Assembly (NCBI GenBank): GCA_963924555.1
Contig: OZ004585.1
Coordinates: 1,005,488-1,069,487 of the forward strand
Reading direction: 5' to 3'
Source of the DNA: Crambe crambe
Lineage: Eukaryota; Porifera; Demospongiae; Poecilosclerida; Crambeidae
DNA: 64,000 bases
Part shown: piece by piece, positions 22,432-34,659 of the stretch
Layout: every line of letters starts with the position of its first letter
Numbering within the stretch: position 1 is the stretch's first letter
Program-made: the position numbers and the translations under genes
The notes under the pieces: model-generated
Database searches by the model: none
Seen by the model: only the letters and a program-made list of their open reading frames with translations
What the model was told of the DNA's origin: nothing

Positions 22432-25400
22432 TTAGTGTGAATGTATGAACTGCTTTTCAATACTTGATGCAATGTCTTTACGATCAACTAGAGGATCTTT
22501 GAGGGCTGTGCAGAGGTTGGTCCATGATGGTTCATCCCCTTTCTTCATGAGCCATGCTTCAACCACTTCTTTCAGACACTGCTTCACATCAGTGGGATTA
22601 TTTGCCTTTATGGCTTTGACCTCTGAATATGGCAATCCGAGAACCTCTGCCAGGTCATCCCATTCAGTGGTCACACCTTTCAGTGCTCGTCTCACATTGA
22701 GACGACCTGTACCAAACAACTCAATACATGAAAATAGTTATTACCTCATAAGACTAAGACACTCACTCAGAGATGCATCAATTTCTTGACGAGGTTTGAG
22801 TGGAGAACTCGTTGACTGAACTTTGCTGGTTGAGGGACTCATTGCTGCAGTTGAATCGTGATGATCTTTAGAGTTTCAATACATTGTAAATATTGGTCAT
22901 ATGCAGTATGAGTATACTCATTACCTTCCTTTTCTTGTGTGCCCAACCACTCCACATGGTGTTGTTCAAGATCATCACATTCACCTGGATTCTTCTTACA
23001 CTTCCAGAATCTTTCTCCTGGTACACTTTCATCATCAATCTCTGCCAAATGAAAATCCTCGGCCCCATTTCCGACCTCTGAGTCACAGGGACATGGAAAA
23101 GCAAGAGTGTAGGAAGCATTGCTGATGTTGCGCACTCTGATAGATTCATCGAGAGCTTTGCACACACCGGTCTTCACCTCTTGGCGCATGCTAGCAACCT
23201 TGCGTTTAACACGGGTCTCCACATGGATCTCGAAGTGAGTAGAAAGATCTAAATAAGTGACACGAGCCAAGCCTGCTTCAAAGGTGATCGCATTCCTGAA
23301 GAGCTGACCACTTTTAAGGAAAAACTTCCAAGGAGAAGGCCACTCGTTTTTTGTTGAAGTAAGAAAAGCAACAGAAGAAGAAAAGAGTCCCAAGGGGGCA
23401 TACCCCGAGGGGAAAGCTATTATGAGGCACGTTTTGGTTGGTTGCTGAATATCTTTGACATTCTTGATATCAAGCAAAGCTGGCATAAAGTACAGGTTGT
23501 CAAGTGGGGTAAGAATCAAGAGATCTTCAAAGATCTTGGCCACAGTGTGGTGGTCGTACAGACCTGGCACATAACCATAAGAAAACTTCTCAAGGATATC
23601 CAAGGTCAACTCACCACGCTGATGGAATTTGATCCACTTTCCACCAGTATCGGCTATAAGCTCCACGCCACCTCTCAAGCTGTAGCTCTTCTTGATCAGC
23701 TCGTTTACCTTATTGAGGAGGACATTGGGATCACAGAAGACGACTTCTTCAGCACTCGAAGGGAAGTATTGAATGAGGTTGAGACTGTCAAGATGAAGGA
23801 GAGCTGCTCTGCCTGCGGTTTCTGTGAAATGGAGAGAACGCGCAATATTTAGACAATCGTGAACGCTTATGACCTGTTGCTGATTATCTTTCAATCGCTT
23901 TTCGATTTCCAGCTCGAGGGCATAATACTGGAGGGGGATTGGTGTATGTGGAGGTGCAAGGCCTTCCACTTCACTTCGAACTTTACCAACAACTCTCTTG
24001 TCTTCTGCATTTGGTGATCGAGCATTGAGAGGGAATATGCAGCCCTTCCCATAGTAGATGACATCACTAAATAGGCTTGATTCAGACTCTGGGTCAGGAT
24101 TCAAAATGCCTCTAAGCACCCGATCCTTTTGCTCACGACTCTCGGAACAATCTCCTTCTTTATCACGATGTGTCCCAATCACTAAGATTTTAGGCCGAGA
24201 TGCCTCCTGCCCCTTCTCTGCAGAGGCAGTGGAGGGAAGGGAATAGATGGTCTGGACACAGTGCTGGAAGATTTCCTTGTGGCTCATGGGAAAAGGATAC
24301 GATTCACCAAGAGACTTGCCATCTTCCCCATAATATTCGATCTGCGGTTTATCATCAAGCTGATCGCACAACCTAAAAACAAAGATACCGAGTGTAGCAT
24401 TTCGAAGGAAAGCCGTAAGAAGCTCGTGGAACTGAGGCTGCCCTCCACTGTCTATGATGTAGATCCAAGTCATTTTCAGCAATCTACCTTTCTTGGATCG
24501 ACCAATCAGCTTGATCACAGTCGTTCTGGCCACAGTGTAGTCAGTAAACGTTGAGATACTGGTCGAATCAAAACTTCCATGCTCTTTCGAAGCTCCATTA
24601 TCCGATTTCTGCTGCACAAAAACAGCAGAAGAAGTCGAATCAAAGTCGATGCTCGCATTGATGGCATCTGCAAGAATAGTTATAAGTTCCTCAGCTCCAA
24701 CAACCTCCCAGACCTGATTGTTTAGTGCTTCAGTCATGCCTAACCTCAGACAGGTGGTCATGACCCTCTTGGCTTTCTCGATGACTCCCGTACTGATTCG
24801 GAAATGAGGAAGGATGATGTCGAAGAGGAGAGATGCGAAAGAGGACTTGCCAGCACCAGCTGCCCCCACAATTACCACCTTAATAATACTTGTATCAACA
24901 TGTCCCTTCTCCATTGCGTTGTCATACTATGAAAAAATGATCAGAATATAAAAGCCTGGAACTCTGACATTTGCTTTGCACATGATAGGAAACATATGCA
25001 TTCTACTCACCAACTTTATTCTTGTGGCTTCGTCCAGAGGACTTGATGACGTCACTCCTGGGTAATTATGACAAGGGTTAAGGGGGAGTGAAAGGTGTTG
25101 TTACTTATTGATTGTTTTTATCTTACCAAATGGATTCAATACTTGATGTATATCATCCCATTCTGGATTAGCATTGTTCATGAACCACCACTCCACAACT
25201 TTTTTCAAGGCAACTTGATTATCCTTTTGGCAAGAAACAGTAATGACATCTATTACAGAACTAGGCAAACCTAGTAAAGATGCAACCCAAATCCACTGAT
25301 CAGATAACTTAAGTAACATGTTAACGGCATTAGCGATTGTCAAGGGTTCTTGAACCTTCCCATCACCTGTACATTAATTGAAAAGAACTTCAAACCTGTA

Positions 25401-28400
25401 TTTCATATTATACATTTCAGGTAATTATAAATTATGTGACTGGATTTGAGAAAAGGTACAATTTCATTCAAAATGTTAAAAGTCGTTAGCTGGTATTATC
25501 CTTACCTAACCACTTCATATGGCTAGATCCTGGAAAGATGCTGTTATTTTTTTCACATTTCATAGATGTATCACTGTTGTAAGAACATGTGTGTTTTTCA
25601 TCTATCTTCCCACATCTGCAGTCGAATACGATATTGAAATTGAAATCATGGCCATTGATGATGCTTATCTTCTCCAAACATTGCAGAATAATTGAAGCAA
25701 TCTGGTGATATTTAGTTGGCTTTTTCTGATCATCTGACTTCACATATACTTCAACATATGGTGACTCAAATGCAACAGTCACAAGGCATCGAAATTCTTC
25801 AGCTCTTAACATTGCACAGTTCTTATACAAGCAATTGGGATTACCAGATTGATCTCTTGGTATAATCCATAATCGATTTAATAGACATGATATCAGCATT
25901 GAAATGAACTCATTACCTGTAGAAGGGCACTTTATCATCATAGGAATAAGATTCAAATCAATAGAATTTTCACAAAATATCTTTCTGTCCATTTTATTCA
26001 AAGGTTGAAGCAAGGAAGGCATGATATATCTGGCATCACCATCAAAAGGAGCCATTATCATCAACTTAGTGAATAAAATTATAAAGTCCATGTCAGATAT
26101 ATATTTCAATTCATTAGTATAGACTCCAATCTCATTGAGCAAGTCTACTCTGGTGACAACTGATGAATGCCAGCCATCTAAATGTTTAATTTCATCATAG
26201 AGGGAGGAAAATATCCTTGAAAAAATTGTAATTCCTGAAAAAACTATATCCGGTAGAGCATCTTTGAAGTAAAGTAACATATTGTGTTCTGACAGATGTT
26301 GAAGTGCTACTTCGACTGTTGCTCTGTCCATATTCAAACGTTTGCCAATTTTCATACAGTGTCCTTCAACACTTAAAATAACCAAATTTGAAGAGGCAAT
26401 GCATTCTTTTATTTTGAAACCAAATACATGCCATGCAAATGGGAATTTCTTGGAATCAGTTACTGACATTGCACGCTCAATAACTCTGCAACCAGTGTCA
26501 TCATCCTGTCTTTCTGGTGTTTTATAATTGAGGGAAAAAATCTGATTTTCACTACTTGAATTGCCTAGATCTTCACGCAGGAGAGCAATTTTCTCTTGAA
26601 TGTTAATATCTTCTTTGATGTATGTTCCAATAATGAGCAATTTAGAGCTTGGTGTTGCAGTTTGTAACAAATCATCCCAGTCAGTCTGATGCAACTCCTT
26701 GTATAAATCAGTAACGAAAGCATAGAAAGTCACATTCCTGATAAAGACTTTTAAAAGTTCACCGAGTTTGGAAAAGTTAGATCCACAATTAATCACATGG
26801 AGTAATTCCATTTTCCCTTTAGTTTGGTATTGGGATATTGTATTTACCATACTAAGATCTAAATCTTGTTTTGATTCATGTTCTTTGAACTTGTGTGCAT
26901 CCACACTCTTTGCCAAAATAGTTTGCTTTTCATGTTCTTCAGATTTGTGTGTATCCACATTCTTTTCCGGAGTAGTTTGTTTTTCATGTTCTTCAGATTT
27001 TTGTGCATACATACTCTTTGCAGAAATAGTTTCAGATTTTTGTGCATCCACACTCTTTGCTGAAGTAGTTCTCTTATCAATCACTTTTGGTGATGGTGAT
27101 ACTTGCGAAGTATATTTAGGCTCTACCTCAGATTGATTCACTTCAGGAATTATTGAATATGCTATGATTTCATTATGATGCTTGGTTTCCATCTTTTTAA
27201 ACACAGCACGATCATGATCAGCAGGTCGATAATAAATCTCATGCTCAACTGATGATATGGCTTTTGGAGTTGTGGGCACAGGTTCTCGAAGTGCAATGTG
27301 TTTAGCACTCGTAACTTCAGAATCAGAGACTCCAAAAAAGATCACTGATGCAGTCTTTATATCAAGAGAACCTTTGTCCATCGCTTTTTTGAAAATAGCT
27401 TTACCTATGTAAGGTTAAGAAAACAATAAAACCAATGAAACTTGGAATGGGTCATTAGTGACTTACCTCTAGCTTTCTCTGAAGTTTTTTGTTTTCGAAA
27501 CCATGCTAATTCAGACTTCTTGAGTTCACTTACTTGCTGATTGCTACATTCACATGTGCTAGATTCCAACATCAACTTCTTTATGATATAGAAATGCTTT
27601 ACATTTGATGCTGAGCAACTGCTGTTGTTGCAAGCTAATGTTAAATCAAATTCTCTTTCTTCAAGCCAACGTGGTACTATTCGCTGAAGCTGCACATTTA
27701 ATGTGGATAAAATATGGTAGTAGATATCTTCACTTGAGATGGCATCATTATATGAAACACAGTCAACTCGAATAAATTGGGAAAATTCAGTAAGTATCAC
27801 ACAGATACATTCATTTACTATAAATTTAAACTGATTTCGGCAATATTGAATACAAGGTTTATTATTATCAAGTGGTATTCTCCATCTCGTATTGCCAATG
27901 ATAACTCCAGCTAATGCAGTTAACAGTCTTGTAAACACACCAGTAGCAACGTATTCAGACTCTGGAACAATGTACAAGGGGGATACATCACTGTCTAAAT
28001 GCTCTAAAATAGTTCCATAATCATCCTTTTTGGGTACTGGTAATATTGAAGGAACAAAATAACAAATCTCGTCGTGTCCAGGAAAATTTATTTTGATACT
28101 CAGATGATGCTCTTCTAGAAATTCCATAAACCAGCAGTCATCAATTTTAGATGGTTTCTTTTTGAGAAGGGATGTATAAAAGCTCATAGGCATGATTCCC
28201 TTCTCAATTAAACTCTTCCATTCCGGTTTAAGAAGTCTAGGATCATAACAAAACAAAGCTGCAAGCACTTTTAGCAAAGCTTTCGGATCGATTATTACAA
28301 AATTTTTCATGTTCTTTTTTTCAGATAGATGGTACCACATGATCACACCAAGCTCATGAAAGTACATTAATGCAGCTTTAGGTTCCTCAACTTTGCACTC

Positions 28401-31048
28401 TTTGCCAATTGAAATAACTTCATTTAAGGGGATGATACCAATACTGATACAAGTAGTGTAGCACATTCTTTGTAAGGCGAGTCTGAATGCTTGCCATGAA
28501 CGAGGAATTTCAATATCTGAAGATTCATTGGCACAAGTTGATATAGTTTTTCTAAGTGACTCTATTCCTGAATCATCAACCTCCCTTCCTGATCTTGTAT
28601 TATCGACTTTGTATATATAAGACTCTCCATGTGGATAAAGTGATATGCTACTCTTGTTTTTGCTGGCAAACTGAGCAATATTGTGATCAATCTCTTGGAG
28701 AATTTCATCTGAAGCAGTTGCTTTATCTTTGTGAGTGCCAATGATAACAGCTGCAGTAGAAGCTTTCTGGGAATCTTTTGACCTCAACTGTGGAGGTAAG
28801 CTTTGTGTATTGTATGAAAAAGCTTGGATAAATGACAGATTACGGTACATTATATCTCTATTAGTGAATGGAGATACAATTGGTTCAAGGAAAGACTTGA
28901 AGGGTCGGATTTCTGACTTCTCATTGAATTTTCCCAAATCACTTAAACGGAAAACTATTCCATACAAACATTTCAATCGAGCAAAGCAAGGCAGTAAATC
29001 TTGGAATATCGGCTGACCTCCAGTGTCCCACATAGTAAGAAAGACTTTACTTTGACAATTTTTGGGTAGATCCAGTAATGGCTTGAAGGCACCTCCTGCA
29101 ATAGTTGTTAGTGATTCACGGTAGAGAAATTCAGGTTCCATAACTATTGTGGGTCGTTCGTTGTCATCTATAGGCTCGTTTTTCAGATGCTTTCGGAGAC
29201 TTGTCTTTCCAACACCAGTGTGGCCTATCAGAATGACATGAATTTGAACTTCATCTTTAACTAGATCACCACCATCTGCAGAAATCTTTATCAAGCCAAT
29301 CCAAGTCTTTTCTGTTTCTACAATAAGTATATAGAGGAATAATAATGTTAATAAATGGTGACTTAATACACTTTGGTGGTTGTAAGTCATAGTTGCTGTA
29401 TTACTATATAGCTAAGTGCTGGTAAAAATCCCATTATTATAACATTAATACGAAAAGGCTACTTACCTAGTAAATGCTGAAGTTCATCAGCTAATTCTGA
29501 ATAAGTATGAGGCCTGAACTGTGTGTCCTTTGAAAGCCATTTTTGTTCAATCACGTTCTTCAGAATATGTTGGCCAGGAATTTCAATATGGGAAGTATTA
29601 CCACCATGAGACAAAATATGAAGTATGACTTCCTTCATCCACAGCAAGTCATCTTGTGCTAGTGATTCAGAAATGCTAGCGCTATATTGATCGCTGGGTA
29701 TTTCATCAGTGAACGAGTCACCATAAACAGGGATGAATTTTGCTTTGTATTCAGCATCATCCTCTTGAATTAATATGTGGTCAGTGGACACCTTTACCTT
29801 ATGGTTAAGCTTTTCAAATCTCTTTGCACCACTTGCAATATTCGAAAGGAGAGATATCTGAAGTAGATCGATATCTGATTCATCATAATCAGTGGGAAAG
29901 GTAATTTCTTCAAGAAACTTTAACTTCTCAGTGATTACAACAGGATACTTTTGCAATTCTCCCTCTTCTGGTGGATAATACAACCCTTTAATAGATGGTA
30001 CTTCTTTGTGATCACGAATCAAAACTTCCAGATACTTAATATACTTGATATCAATCTCTGATTCCTTAGAAAATTGATTTGGATAAACAAGAGCCATGCA
30101 CTCCTCTCCCTGATGATGAGCAGACTTTATAATCTTACCTTGTTTCTTATGTGTTGGTGATTCTGTTGGAGGTAACGAGACATTTGTGAGTGTTTTCCAA
30201 TGCTTTAGTACCACTTCATGGTCTTTGAAAGAGTAAGATCTTACAGAAGTATCTTTAAAAGCTTCTATTTTCTTTGGATAGAGAGGTTGATAGAGTAACA
30301 TTTTAAAAAAGGAATCAGGAATCTGAACACAAACTATAACACTTCCTCCTTTAACCCCAACTAGTAATATCTTAGTGTCATCAATTCCTATATATTTGCT
30401 CAGATGTAGCCTGAAAAGAAACAGATCACTAATCCTGTATTGATCTTGATTTTTGTCAATAATAAAAACAATGCTGAAATGATCAGTAAGGGAATCCATC
30501 TGGCTGCAATCAATTACTCTGCACTTTGCATAGTCTCCAAAGCTCTTGATGTAATTTTTTGCATTTCTTTTGTCTTGTTCAGATCCAAACCGTGGAATGA
30601 GTTTCTTTATAAGAATGTCAAAATTTATGAAAGACTGATGTTCATAAATCTTTTTTGAGAGCTTCTTCACATCGTTACTTGCTTCTATTTCATCCCTAGT
30701 CTTAGATTCAATTGAAAGTATATCTGAGATCATATGACACCGACGGGAAAAATTCTCATCATTAGTTGTTTTTGATAAAGTTTCACAAAAATCATCGAGC
30801 AATGTGCTGAATTCCCACGTTATATCTACTGTTTTTTCCTTTATACGTGCTAAATAACTTTGTTTAGGAGGCCAGTCACCTTGGGTTATCAATTCAGAAG
30901 ATGGGCGGGTTAATTTTTCCACTTTTTCTTGGGGGAGATAACATGTTTCAGAGGATAGAATGCTTTCATCTTCTTGCATGTCATGTGCTCCAGGTGGAGT
31001 GTGGTGATCTGCACAATCAATTGCAAAATGAACCTGAGCTAAGGCCAT
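22432..31048 (-). CDS. Giant multidomain protein: pseudokinase, three GTPase/COR-like modules (one dead), two Death domains
   Basis: Eight exons: 31048-29467, 29317-27467, 27404-25506, 25366-25127, 25057-25011, 24926-22925, 22844-22767, 22706-22432. All introns have GT/AG ends, all phases match, and they total 7974 bases (2657 residues, TAA). The start is the first in-frame ATG (MALAQVHF); an earlier exon is possible. Residues 60-190 are helical (FINFDILIKKLIPRFGSE). About 290-525 follow a protein-kinase pattern ending in the RPHTYSELADEL helix, but the catalytic HRD and DFG residues are not recognisable. Module 1 has P-loop GHTGVGKT (559), DTGGQP (625), THKD (722). Module 2 (from 1153) has none of these intact. 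Death domain 1 is at about 1785-1857. Module 3 has GAAGAGKS (1894) and DSGGQP (about 2034). Death domain 2 is at about 2570-2650. Each module ends in a COR-like helical part and a Cys-containing motif before a W. The likely role is intracellular signal-dependent Death-fold assembly (inference). Confidence 0.8.
25506..27404 (-). other. Degenerate second GTPase module of the giant gene
   Basis: Within exon 3 the P-loop position reads VIFFGVSDSEVTSA (no GK[ST]), the DxGGQ position reads INCGSNFSKLGELL, and THKD reads GTYIKED. The COR-like part and the terminal CRCGK..MKWLG motif still align with the other two modules. A five-fold repeat around AKSVDAQKSE/HEKQT (residues about 1250-1320) fills the switch region. 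The frame is open over 633 codons, so this is a retained pseudo-GTPase and not decay. Confidence 0.7.
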
Positions 31049-31099
31049 GGATACGTCCAAGGGGTCAAAAAATAACAGATATGTGGCCAAAATGTATGC

Positions 31100-31488
31100 A
31101 AAATGTATGTGATATTGAAGTCAAAGGTATCCCTGAAGCAGTTATTTAGATACCTCAACCTTGCCATTAAGTTAAACAATGTGCAAGTTATGTATATGTA
31201 CATTCACATAGGCATATAGGAAGCAAATTAAAATGGGGGGAGCTAAAATTTAACCATACCCTTTTTCGGCATGTCTGCAGAGAAAGCTAGTGAAAGCTAG
31301 CGTTCCTTCTTGTATTTGTAAAGATATATTATAAAGTGAGCACAAAAATTTTCTTCTAAATAAAATGGTTAAGTAGGGATAGCCTAAATCTAGCTGGGCT
31401 GTATCATGTAGCTACTGCAGCCTCGTATGAAAACAATCCCTACATTTATATCCACTGCCTATAGCTAGCTATAGGCGTTATATCTTCT
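31100..31488. other. Non-coding 5' flank of the giant gene, with repeat copy
   Basis: No exon recognised. 31340-31435 is an inverted copy of the AAGTAGGGAT repeat family (ttcttctaaataaaatggttaag, then tagggatagcc, then the gctgggctgtatc / ctgcagcctcgtatgaaaac strings shared with 18.65 kb). Confidence 0.6.
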
Positions 31489-31712
31489 TTTTTTCCTTTA
31501 TATCGTGCTAAATAGCTTTGTTTAGGAGGAAAGTTAAATGCACCTTTGCTTATCGATTCAGAAGATGGGTAGCTTAATTTTTTCACTTCTTCTTGGGGGA
31601 GATAACATATTTTCACCTTCTTCTATGTTGTATGGAGTGTGGTAAGCTGTCATTGTTAGAACATAAAAATGAGCTTGAGCTATGTTGATGCATGGATATG
31701 TGAGGGTCAAAA
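31489..31712 (-). pseudogene. Duplicated, broken fragment of the giant gene's first exon
   Basis: The segment matches 30834-31070: tttatatcgtgctaaatagc, tttgtttaggagg, tcagaagatggg, cttgggggagataacat, gagcttgagctatg. Substitutions and deletions remove the frame. It marks a tandem duplication about 650 bases upstream of the intact exon. Confidence 0.75.
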
Positions 31713-31769
31713 TAACAAGTGCTTGACAACATGGTAAATTAAGGCATGGGTCAAGCTTTGCTGCAGATC

Positions 31770-32400
31770 TTCTAGTACTGTGGAATTAAGAGAGGAGAAA
31801 GAGCACTTGAGGAGTGTTTTCAAGGTGAATGGTTACCCAGATGGTTTTGTTTCTTTGGGTTATGGTATGTTGGACAGCAAGAGTGAAGTTAACACACAAA
31901 CTGAAGATATCCAAAAAATCCACACAACTGTACCATACGTACGTTGCTGGTCAGAGTGAAGAGATTAGGAGGGTTTGTGGAAGATATGGCATCAAGGTAG
32001 CATTCAAATCTAATGGCACAAACTAACAAAGGTGATGGACAAGCTACCAGTAAAAAAGAACTCCAAGGTGGTGTACAAGATTCCCTGTTCATGTGGCAAG
32101 TTTTATTTTGGGGAAACAGTCAGAAGATGATTGAAGGAACACATAGATGCATGTGAGAAAGGAATGCGGGAGAGGTCAGCTATAGCTGAGCATGCCTGGA
32201 TGGAAGGACATAGGATATTATGGGAAGAAGCCAAACTGAAGTATTAATGAAGGAGGCTTTACACATAAGAAGTGAAACACCAGTGACATTTTGAACAAGG
32301 ATGGGGGTTTGAATATTTATGGATGCTGGGTAGAAACCATAAAGAAACTAAAATAGAGACAAGAGATGTACGTACATGCCAGAATTTGCATAGGCTATTT
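31770..32400 (+). mobile_element. Penelope-like element fragment (GIY-YIG end)
   Basis: Plus-strand pieces read LRSVFKVNGYPDGFV (31811), YVRCWSE / IRRVCGRYGIKVAFKSN (31945-32015), KLPVKKNSKVVYKIPCSCGKFYFGETVRR then a TGA, LKEHIDAC..SAIAEHAWMEGH (32041-32215), and DILNKDGGLNIYGCWVETIKK (32285-32350). This is the order of a Penelope-like element: end of RT, then a GIY-YIG endonuclease (VYKIPCSCG..Y.GET). Stops and frame changes make it dead, and it is 5'-truncated. Confidence 0.75.
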
Positions 32401-32478
32401 GCATAAACAGCCTCTAGCCATATAAATTTGGATTTAAATCTTTTTTGTTTATTTAATTTTTATAATCATCATAAAACC

Positions 32479-32512
32479 CTGAAGAAGGCTAGAGACATAG
32501 CCGAAACGTTGG
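32479..32512 (+). ncRNA. Hammerhead-ribozyme-like core at the Penelope 3' region
   Basis: CTGAAGA (32479-32485, fits CUGANGA), then a five-base stem GGCTA / TAGCC (32487-32491, 32498-32502) around a six-base loop, then GAAA (32503-32506). Penelope-like elements are known to carry minimal hammerhead motifs. Stem III and the cleavage site were not clearly identified, so activity is unproven. Confidence 0.5.
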
Positions 32513-32599
32513 TTAAAAGAATTGTTGAGCTGAATGTAAAAGAGAAAATACAGAATGTCAGCTGATAATGGTAAATTTTTGTACATAAATTTGTGACAG

Positions 32600-34130
32600 G
32601 ATTTCAGAAAAGGTAAAGTAAAAATGAAGTTATTAGTACCACATTATAAGTCATTACCTTAGAAGTTTATTGATACTACACTTGAAGCTAAATCTTAAAC
32701 CATTGCGGAGCTATAAGCATTAGAAATGCACCACCTCAGAGAAAGATCGCAATTACTCCGTAAATACTTATGTGAGTCCATATAGTGCGATGACATCATT
32801 CAATTTTCTCACCTTGTGTAGCAGCTGTGTGGCCGTGGGGGTACATGTACTAACTACATGTATATGACATCTAGTACATCATCTTTTTTACGGAGGTTTC
32901 ATCTTTATTTCGAAGTCCAGATTATATGTCCTTTTATATAGCTACTCATCTGAGCATTTTATTACGTACTTAGTTTAGCTAATCTCAATCCAGTAAAGTT
33001 TAAAATATCATGTAATTTTATTGTCAAGTGGTTAGATCCATGCCTTAATTAACTAGTGGTCAAAATGTATGTGATGCTGAAGTCATATGTACCGTACTCA
33101 CGTGTTATTAGGCATATGCACTTATATCTCTAAACCACCACTTAATAGTGAGTATGCGTGCCTAACAGCGAGATGATTTTGGGTGGGCACTGATTACGTA
33201 AGCACAGTGTGAAGAACCAGGAGTGAGTGGAAGTTCTGTGCAGAATTAGAGTGAGGTAATTTAGCAGAGTTGCTAAACAAGTAATTACATACAAACAAAA
33301 TGACGGAATTAATCTAAATAGTTCTACGTGTCGAATTCTTTCACAACTGCACTCTGCTATGGCTACTTACTACCGAAAAATTCTTTGTCTTCAATGCATT
33401 CTGAGCTGCATTCACCATTTTTGCTTTCTGTGACGTATGTAAGTGACAATCCTTACTTTTTCAGTAAAAATCAGCTAAATCAGCTTAAATAAATTCACTA
33501 AGATATCTTGCTACGTACCTTTGGTACCTTCCCTAGGCTTTATCAGTGGCAGATGTAGCATTTTATGGAGGAGATCTGCATGCTTGTGTGTGGGAAATTT
33601 TTTGTTGGCCACGCCCACTTTTTAAAAACCATGCCTGATTGATAGCTAGTGCGCAGTACTTTGACCCGACATGCAACTAGCAGCTCGTTATTTATAGCGC
33701 TAGCTCTTCTTGGTCTTTGTCTGGCCTGCTCTACAATTGTCTGTTGAAAGGGGGTTTCAGTGGAAACCTAGATAGTCGGCACTCACTAGCTTTCTCTAGC
33801 TCTGACCATGTACCATACCAGTATTATGACTCTAGAAGGAACCCCACCCTTTGTACATCTAAAACATGATTTTTTTTATTACCGCTTAGCCTTTGAAAAA
33901 ACAAACAAAAAAAACGACAACAAAAAAACCAAAAAAAAAACAACTAAAGCTTAAAAGCAGGAGGAAGATCAACCAGCATCTATTGCTTATAAAAGAGATG
34001 CACCTAACAACGTGTGAGTACGGTAATAACATGAAATTTCGTGAAAATGACATAAGGTGTAGCCATAAGCACAATTTGCCATTTTCACTACAACACAAAT
34101 CCCTCCTGTCCATGTTATCACATGTTAATA
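32600..34130. other. No gene recognised
   Basis: AT-rich DNA without supported exons. 33893-33960 is a run of A-rich low complexity. Confidence 0.5.
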
Positions 34131-34141
34131 CTAGCTATAGG

Positions 34142-34648
34142 ACAAGTGAATGCAAAAAATTTCTTCGAAATAAAAATGTGAAGTAGGGATGGCCACAAAT
34201 TTAGCACATAGCTATAGCTATTATAACTGCAGCTTCATTATGAAAACCAAGTACTGCAGCATCAAAGCAGTATGGCCCAAAAATCTAGCTGGAATATGTA
34301 TTATAACTGCATGCAAGAGAGTGAACTTAGTGAAGTGACCCTTACCCATCATCAAGTACGAGATACTATTCCTACTTCACTCCCTTGGCCCTTGATCATA
34401 GGAGTGAAGTAGGAATAGTATCTTGTACTTGATGATGGGTAAGGGTCACTTCACTAAGTTCACTCTCTTGCATGCAGTTATAATACATATTCCAGCTAGA
34501 TTTTTGGGCCATACTGCTTTGATGCTGCAGTACTTGGTTTTCATAATGAAGCTGCAGTTATAATAGCTATAATAATTATTATGTGCTAAATTTGTGGCCA
34601 TCCCTACTTCACATTTTTATTTCGAAGAAATTTTTTGCATTCACTTAT
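34142..34648. repeat. Near-perfect 0.5-kb palindrome of the AAGTAGGGAT family
   Basis: The left arm from 34142 (aagtgaatgcaaaaaatttct) is repeated inverted ending at 34648 (agaaattttttgcattcactt). Arms of about 245 bases differ only by a few bases (for example an extra aataattatt near 34572). The turn is near 34389-34395 (cccttgatc). It contains the family's tgaagtagggatggcc ends. This is a foldback element or two head-to-head copies. Confidence 0.9.
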
Positions 34649-34659
34649 TTGCATTCTTT

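Noticed and set aside
22432-31090. Three or four separate GTPase and Death-domain genes
   Set aside because: Every neighbouring pair of frames is joined by GT/AG introns with matching phase, and the sum of exon lengths is divisible by three. The separate long frames start at non-ATG codons or inside introns.
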